From: Pomphorhynchus laevis | Taxonomy: Eukaryota; Acanthocephala; Palaeacanthocephala; Echinorhynchida; Pomphorhynchidae | Assembly: GCA_012934845.2 (NCBI GenBank) | Contig: WNNJ02002567.1 | Coordinates: forward strand, 1-64,000 | DNA length: 64,000 nt | Direction of reading: 5' to 3' | Shown: positions 57,118 to 64,000 of the stretch, piece by piece | How the letters are laid out: each line of letters starts with the position of its first letter | How positions within the stretch are numbered: the stretch's first letter is position 1 | Notes under the pieces: model-generated | The model's database searches: none | Told to the model about the DNA's origin: nothing | Seen by the model: only the letters and a program-made list of their open reading frames with translations | Position numbers and translations under genes: made by a program

Positions 57118-57925
57118 GTTAATAATAAGGATTTTATTAAATCACAAAACATAAATGCAAAAATAGTCATAACAGTAAGTTAAAGATTGTCAGTTAAGGA
57201 CAGAAACCACAGCTACAATTCATTTCTTCCTTGCAGTTTTCCCTTTCTTCTATGGCCTCAAATCTAGGAGGATCTGAGCCCCCAGTCGATCCAACACGCC
57301 GCCTTCCGACTGAACCACCGGGGTCTTTCACCCCTCCCGACGAATCTAATCTGTGCGGATTATGCTGGGTAAACGAAAGACGAGGATTTTAAGAAACCTC
57401 AACCTTTGCTCTGGGGGACGTCCTCTTGAAAAAAGACTAATCCCGAGATAGCCCAGGTGCCCCAAAGGCGCACCTGGGTTTTTCCTTTCAACGACATATG
57501 CTGAGTCCGTTTCAGGGCCCACCTAGCTTTCTTTAGGATACGTTTAAGTCTATCCAGGTTAGATTTCGCCGATCAGTTCACCGTAACGGTGAACCCCATG
57601 TATTTTACTCGACTTGTGAAGGTGGGGAGTGGTTCAGAGGCAAATATGGAGGAGAGCGCAGGGAGTGCTAATCTCTTAAGTTTTGCTTTGTAGCAGGGGT
57701 GCCATGAAGGACGACCACTTTCGATTAAGCGGAGTTTAAAATAAGATTGGATTTGGGTAGCTGGTCTTTTAATCTTAAAAATACGGCTGATGTCAGAAAC
57801 TACCTCTTTGCAACTGTGTCCAGAGAACAGGGCTGGAGGGGCATCAGCATACATCACAAGACGTTGTTCGCGTTTAAATATTTTGAATAGGTTAATGGAG
57901 GCAGCAAGATACAAGATCTTTTCTT
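57118..57925 (-). mobile_element. Element D5: D-family 3' end, altered catalytic motif
   Basis: On minus, the RT end (LVMYADAPPALFSG, 57,860-57,820), thumb and C-terminal region run to a 3' UTR ending near 57,118 with the same TTAATAAAA-type end as D2. The catalytic YADD reads YADA here, while the duplicate at 29.3-29.8 kb has YADD. A double or triple base change distinguishes them. It is truncated at 57,925 against element E, in the same way as in the duplicate. Confidence 0.78.
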
Positions 57926-59237
57926 TATGAGAAATGATCTCTTACCAGAGGAAAGAAAATTACAGAAAGCGGCACTTACTGAACTTTAAGATCGTAAAGC
58001 GAAGAGTGAAAATAGTTTGATTATTAAAAATTTTCGAATAGTGCGGCGCAGAATCTCTACACGTTCTTGGATCCGTTCCAAACCTTCAGAAGTGAGCAAG
58101 GATGCTCTTCGTCTACTCTGTCGCACCACCTATAAGCTCCCTCTAGTTTTTTTATCCGAAGAATTATACCTCTATTACTATTGGGTTGTTCCCGACGTAG
58201 TTCAGTCTACGAACATCTTCCCCAATTTGCGCATACTTTACACAAACATACTTTGCATTTACTATGAATTAGATAAATTGACGGTGCGTTTGTCGAATAC
58301 GCGTTACGATATAATAGCTCTTACTGAGACCTGGCTAATTATAGGCATACTTGATTCTGAAATAAGTATCGAGGGATATCCTCTCATTCGTGGGAATAGA
58401 CAATGCCGCATGGTTGGTGGTGTTGTTCTTTATATAAGAGACTCATTATCTGTAAAAATAGTCGAATCTAGTAATTCTTCGTCTGAATGTGATTATTTGT
58501 GGGTATCTATTAACCAAGGAATTAGGAACCTAATGTTCGGTATATTTTACCGACCTTCGTGTTCGTCAACTGCCTCTTCAATCCTTTTTGCTTAGTTATG
58601 TAAAAATGTCTAAAGAGGGAGATTTGGTTATCGTAGGATACTTTAATATGCCAAAAGTAAACTGGAAGGTTTATGTTCCCATTAGTGGATGTGATCATGG
58701 CTCTTGTGAACTCTTAGAAGTTTTTAATACTTTAAACTTATTTCAGCATGTCTATGAGCATACGCGATATAGGAAGGATAAGTCTTCTTTGCTCGACATT
58801 TGTCTTACTGTCAAGGAGAATGCTATTGGGAATATTAAGTACGGTCATCCAATCGGTTCAAGTGATCATGCTACCATCGATTTTCTTATTAACCTTGATC
58901 TCAAGGTATCTTCTAATTGTAATAAATTGCCGAATTTCAAGAAAGCCGATTATTTCACTATTATAACTCTTCTCTCAAATATTCAATGACCCAACCCTTA
59001 TATTTTAGGAATACAGCCAGCGTGGAACTTTTTCCGAAATACTTTACTCTCAATATTATTGGCACATACACCTGTATGCTCTATTCGGAAAAGACGGAAG
59101 CATCCTGTATGGGTGGATGCGTCCATACGATCTCTTCTAGTAAAACGAGATCGCGCTTTCCTGGATTTCAAACGGGATATTAGATCTTTCTCCTCATACA
59201 AGGTTATTAAAAATATAGTCACTTCGATTAAACGAAG
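57918..59237 (+). mobile_element. Element E copy 2, 5' segment (endonuclease)
   Basis: It repeats 29,785-31,087 with only a handful of base changes: ALTETWLI, GYFNMPKVNWK, SLLDICLT and SDHATIDF are all present. It continues past the end of copy 1 (ATTAAACGAAG) until the Gypsy insertion at 59,238. The catalytic GDFN is GYFN, so the endonuclease was already defective. Confidence 0.8.
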
Positions 59238-59327
59238 TGTTAAGATCCAAAGTGAGGCTAAAGTAGCTTTATTGAAAACATCTACAAAACAAATAACATT
59301 AAAACACAAGTTAGTTAATTCACGACA
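59238..59327 (-). repeat. Gypsy 3' LTR (90 bp)
   Basis: It starts TG and ends CA on minus (TGTCGTGAATTAAC ... CTTAACA). It is identical to the other LTR by eye. At 90 bp it is among the shorter LTRs for a Ty3/Gypsy element. Confidence 0.92.
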
Positions 59328-62300
59328 TTCTCCTCCGCCAAACATAATCTCGTAGATACGCGGGAGTAGCTTTATTTCGCACGGGTCTTTCGTTGCTCTG
59401 CATAATTTCATTTCCTTTCTCGTCGGATATTTTGAAAGTATCGTTTAAAGTATCGTCGTCCGTACTCACAGTTTTATCGTCGCTGTAGCTGGTATCAGGG
59501 TTATAGCTGCTTTCAATATCATCTTTAGTAGTAGTTGTAAGTTGTGATGTATCGTTCGTACATTCATGATCTTCTATCATTAGATTTTGGCAGCTATCTC
59601 CACCTGACAACCGTTGTCCGATATCGAAACCGGGAGCCACGTCCCTTAAAGAAACCGCACCTTGTCGTTGATTAGGATATTCGATGATAGCGTATTTGTT
59701 GTTAGCAGTCACAAGTTTAGCTGGACAACCTATTGGTTCATATTTCGATTCACGTCTATGATTCCGGACAAGTACAGATGCACCATCGGTCATCCATTTT
59801 GGAAACGTTTTGCCTTCATTACTCTTTCTGGGGTAAGAAAATATCCGTTCGTGAGGTGTGTAGTTGGTTGAAGTACATAAAATACTCCTTATGCTATTGA
59901 GTGCTCTTGGTAATATTATTTGCCACTGATGAATAGACATTCGTTCACTTCGTAACGTGGTAGTTATAGCTGTCCAAATTGTTGAATTGTATCGTTCGCA
60001 TTGCCCGTTACCTCTTGGGTTGTACGGTGTTGTGGAACTGCTAGCGATTCCTCTCTCACTGAGAAATTGTCTGACATCCGATGACAGAAACGACGTACCT
60101 CTATCCGAATGAATATATTCTGGACAACCAAAAATAGCAAATATTTCGTCCAAACAATGACACACAGTTTTAGCAGACATATCGGGACACGCGTAGGCAA
60201 AAGGAAACCGACTATACTCATCAATCACAACAAGGAGGAAACGGGATCTTGAATTACTCGGTAATGGTTCTTTGAAATCTATGCATAATCGCTCAAAAGG
60301 GCGGGTAGCTTTAATTACATGAGCCGTACAGGTATTTGAAAATCGAGGCTTAGAAAATTTACAAGCTTCACAACGTTCACAAATATTTTTCACATCATTT
60401 ACTGAGAATGGAAGATTCCGTGATCTGACATAATGAGTTAACCGTCGTACACCGGGGTGACATAATGATTCGTGAAGTTCTCGTAATCCTTTATCGAAAT
60501 TTGAAGTAGCACATATTCTAGATAAGGTATCTGCTGGTCCATTTAAAGATCCCGGGCGGTAGAATATTTCAAAATCGTAATTGGCCAATTCTGATTTCCA
60601 GCGTTGGATTTTGTCGTTTTTTTTATTTTTGCTTCCGTTTAGTTGATTGAATATAAAACTAACTGATCTTTGGTCTGTGACGATTTTAAAATGCCTTCCG
60701 ATAAGAAAATGTCGCCACTTAATAAGGGATTCCACTATGGCTAAAGCCTCTTTCTCGATTGCTGCCCATCTCTGCTCGCTTACAGAAAGTTTTCTTGAAA
60801 AAAAAACGCAATCGGACGACCGTCTCCGTTCAGTGTAGCCGCAATGCACGTTTCAGAAGCGTCTGTCTCGACTGTTAGCGCTTGAGCGTTATCGATGTGG
60901 TATAAAGAAGCACTCGCAATATCTGCTTTAAGCTTTTCAAATGACAGTTTTGATTCAGCGTTCATAGGGAATGAAGCGTTTCTCAAGAATTTAATCTTTT
61001 GTGAAAATTCTGGTATCCAAGACGAGTAGTAAGCAGAGTTCAATACTTCGTTGTAAGGATCTGACATCGTAGGGGGGAAGTTCATGTAAAGCCTGCAATC
61101 TGTCCGGATCTGGTTTCAGTACTCCTTGACAAATTAAGTAGCCGAGAAGCTTTATTTCTTTCTTGTTAAATTCACATTTAGTTGTATTCATTGTGAGCCC
61201 GCACTTGGTAGCGACACTGTTGAATTTGCCCAGATTTTCGTCGTGTTCTTGTTGGGTCATTCCGCAAATTGTAATGTTATCTAGATAGGCAAATGTACTT
61301 TTTAATTCATTTGTTTCAATCATGTGATCCATACATCGCTGAAAGCATGACACTGCATTCTTCAAAGCAAAGGGCAATCTCGCAAAGCGATATAATCTTC
61401 CATCTGCTTCAAAGGCAGTATATAGTCTATCGTCTGGATGTAGAGGAACTTGATGATAAGCAGACTGTAAGTCAATTGTAGAAAACCATTTGTATTTACT
61501 AATTTCATACACAAGATCTTGTAAGTTTGGCAAAGGATAGGCATCCAGCAATGTATATTTATTTATTTATTGTTTATGAGTAATCAATAACAAGCCTGCG
61601 TTTATGTCTCTTCGAGCGCGTAACTACCACTTGAGCTCGCCATGGTGAAATACAAGGTTCGATAATCCCATCTTTCAATAACTTCTGAACCTCCGATCGA
61701 ATAAAATCACGATCGGCTGGATTATACCGGCGAGACCTCGTTGCAATAGGAATGCAATGTTCATTTAGATGTGAAAATGGTCGAACTGGCTTGAAATCTA
61801 TAGGTCGCAAAGCAGCAATTACCAATTCGTTTCTAGGACCATTCGATTTTAGTTTGAAACTCTTATGCTCATTCTTAAAATCCATCCCCAATATTGCTTC
61901 GGTACATAAGTCGTCCAGAACATGAAATATAATGTTTTTATAAATTTGGGACTTGTAGATGATGGGAGTAGTGACATGTCCTTTAGTTAACGTCTTGAAG
62001 CGATTAGTGGCCATTGTAATAGGCCGTATATCTCTGACGATAGGCAATTTCATCTTACTCATAATATCAGTCCGAATAAAACTATAACAACTCCCTGTGT
62101 CAAACAAACACTCTGCTCTTTTGTTGCAAATGGATATTTGGTCTACAGCTTTTCGGTCAGACAGTATTGAAGAAATGCACGCAGAGTATTTATTACGACC
62201 GAATTGTGAAGATCGACACGCTCTTGCAAAATGTCCTTCCTTCTGACATTTATGGCAAATTGAATTTTTTGCCGGACAAGATTCTCGACTATGCTTTGAT

Positions 62301-63034
62301 TGACTTCCACAAAAAAAAGCACTTCCAATTACTTTTGATTGTTGCAACTACTCTATCATTCATTTGTGCCAGTTGATCTGCCGCCTCTTCCTTTCTGCTG
62401 TCGGAAACATGAGCTAGTCGATAATAAGGTCCTTCGATTACCGTTGAACGTTTTTCCGCACTTTCCATAGCTTTTGCAATTTCAAAAGCGTCTGTTAGTG
62501 TTAAGGTACAGTTTTCAAGTAAACGTTCTCTAATTTTCTTTGAGGAAATACCCGCTATGAACGCATTTAGAATTGCCTGATCTCGGTGATCTTGTGCCGA
62601 TACTTCTTCGAACTTACATTCTGAGGCTAGTTGCTTTAAACTATTAGTGTAGTGTTGAATATCTTCTGCATCTTCTTGTCTCCTCGCGAATAGTATATAT
62701 CGAGCATAAATGACATTGGTCGGTCGCTCAAACATCGATCGAAGCGTCTTGATAGCTTCTGCATAATCAGACAGTTGTTGAATTGACTTGAAAATTTGAG
62801 GAGAAACGTAATTACGCAGTAACGTTAATCGAATCTCAGACGGAGCTCCGATGTGTTCGATAAACGCTTCGAATGTTGATAGCCAATGTTTCCAAATATC
62901 CGCTCCGTTTGCGTCTTATGTGTCTATTGTAAGTTTACTTGGCTGCAGATATCGTGCATAATCAACGTTCGCCAATCCGTTTCCGACTGGGTCCATCTTG
63001 ACAACAAAAGCTCACACAAATGTTTTCAATAAAT

Positions 63035-63124
63035 TGTTAAGATCCAAAGTGAGGCTAAAGTAGCTTTATTGAAAACATCTACAAAACAAATAACATTAAA
63101 ACACAAGTTAGTTAATTCACGACA
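63035..63124 (-). repeat. Gypsy 5' LTR (90 bp)
   Basis: It is identical to 59,238-59,327. The target duplication CGAAG follows at 63,125-63,129. I could not identify a primer-binding tRNA from the bases next to it. Confidence 0.92.
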
Positions 63125-64000
63125 CGAAGTAAACGTAATACCAATATTACTAGCATGTGTAAGTCCTTTAATCAGAATTCTCGAAATATATTTAGTTTTA
63201 TTCGAGGTCAAAGATATTCTCAATGGGATTCGTTTAGCTTAATAAACTCCGAGGGAAATTCTATCAATAATGCGAGCGAAATTGCAGAAGCATTTGCAGA
63301 TCACCATGCACTTCCTAGCGTTTCAAGTCCTTCAAATGATAGCGATCAGTTACTTTCACCTGGTATTATAGATCACCCTATATTATCCAGTGTCGAATTC
63401 TCTAATCTGGATGTATTCCATGAGCTTAGAAAATCATAACCTTTGTCCATTAGTAATCCTGATAGTATACCATCGATCGTATTGCGAGAGACTGCATCAG
63501 CACTGTGCTTTCCGCTTTTGCTTATTTACCGTTGCTCTATATATTCAGGAATTTTACCTTTTGAGTGGAGAAAAGCCACCATTAAGCCCATTTTCAAGAA
63601 AGGTTCAAGATCTGCTGCTGGGAATTATAGACCAGTGAGCCTTACTTGTGAGGCATGCAAGATTCTGAAAAAGATAATTTTGCGCTCTCTGACATCATAC
63701 CTAGAAAAATATTCTATTCTAAATGTTCATCAACATTGTTTCCGACATGAGTTGTCCACTACTACTAATTTAGTAGGTGCACGGGCTAGCTAGTGTGATT
63801 CCCTAAAGGTTGGACACGGAGTTGATATTTTTTCGATTTATCAAAGGCCTTCGATACGGTTAATCATAACATTTTAATTAGTAAATTATTTGATGTGGGC
63901 ATTAGAGGTAGTATCCTTCGATGGTGAAATTGTTTCCTCCAAGATAGGTTATTTGCGGTGAAAGTTAAAAACACATTATCACGTTGGCGAACAATGTCGA
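63125..64000 (+). mobile_element. Element E copy 2, 3' segment (reverse transcriptase, runs off window)
   Basis: It resumes element E right after the Gypsy insertion: NIFSFIRGQRYSQWDSF, AEAFADHHALP, then RT FLPFEWRKATIKPIFKKGSR, NYRPVSLTCEACK and, after shifts, DLSKAFDTVNHNILI-like wording (about 63,830-63,880). Frames change at about 63,440 and again near 63,790, so the RT is broken. CR1-type, close to element A. The catalytic YADD lies beyond the right edge. Confidence 0.78.

Larger units (their letters stand above)
59238..63124 (-). mobile_element. Ty3/Gypsy LTR element with 90-bp LTRs, inserted in element E
   Basis: The element lies on minus with identical LTRs at both ends and a 5-bp CGAAG duplication (59,233-59,237 and 63,125-63,129). 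In order on minus: gag region (from about 63,000), a zinc knuckle and protease region (about 62,290-61,900), RT (about 61,600-61,000), RNase H (about 60,850-60,540) and an integrase with HHCC and DD(E) type regions (about 60,500-59,900). A purine-rich tract (GGCGGAGGAGAA) precedes the 3' LTR. LTR identity points to a very recent insertion, but the coding region is broken at roughly four to six places, so it looks non-autonomous. A related older fossil lies at 26.1-27.3 kb. Confidence 0.9.

Noticed and set aside
1-64000. CRISPR arrays, tRNA and rRNA genes, bacterial operons
   Set aside because: Tandem arrays lack unique spacers, no cloverleaf or rRNA core sequence was seen, and element content and intron-like structure are eukaryotic.

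Overview
This window is repeat-rich DNA from an invertebrate animal. It holds almost no host genes and at least seven families of retroelement, most of them broken, nested or inverted. The animal assignment rests on the mix of CR1/L2-type, RTE-type and two-ORF I/Jockey/R1-like LINEs, Penelope-like elements (PLEs), and Ty3/Gypsy fossils. The RTE tail at the left edge resembles copies I know from nematodes, but I cannot name a species and treat that only as a hint. No rRNA, tRNA or CRISPR array was recognised.

Layout. 1-1000: an RTE tail, then the tail of a LINE (family C) with an R2-like C-terminal nuclease region. 1.0-10.3 kb: a CR1-type LINE (A, minus strand) split cleanly by a nearly intact single-ORF L2/CR1-like LINE (B, minus). 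Removing B and one copy of the 8-bp target duplication restores A's reading frame. 10.3-15.2 kb: decayed A-, B- and C-family pieces. 15.2-19.5 kb: a second B copy (B2), with a long 16-bp minisatellite in its 5' leader and a 1.5-kb tract identical to B. 19.5-22.3 kb: a broken copy of a two-ORF LINE (D1). 22.3-26.1 kb: a PLE remnant and a roughly 370-bp tandem/inverted array. 26.1-29.3 kb: a Gypsy fossil and two C copies. 29.3-31.1 kb: a D/E LINE chimera duplicated at 57.4-59.2 kb. 31.1-36.2 kb: head-to-head D elements, including the best D copy (D2).

36.2-51.2 kb is much more AT-rich and looks like the local host background. It carries a 15-bp minisatellite (37.8-39.0 kb), a C element, three PLE fragments each flanked by inverted repeats (two pairs contain hammerhead-ribozyme-like cores), a dispersed AT-rich repeat, and the best host-gene candidate: a Ser/Thr-rich open exon at 47.0-48.1 kb. 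A further decayed LINE tail (F) lies at 49.1-50.2 kb.

51.2-64 kb is a minus-strand pile of D copies, then an E-family CR1 LINE on the plus strand that runs off the window. That LINE is interrupted by a Gypsy element (59,238-63,124) with identical 90-bp LTRs and a CGAAG target duplication.

The genes do not form a host pathway. What links them is retrotransposition: endonuclease, reverse transcriptase and nucleic-acid-binding domains, and the repeats and junctions they left. The most unusual signals are related but different minisatellite leaders shared by two LINE families, repeated PLE cassettes bounded by inverted ribozyme-like repeats, 3' tails shared between unrelated LINEs, and a perfect conversion-like tract between B copies.
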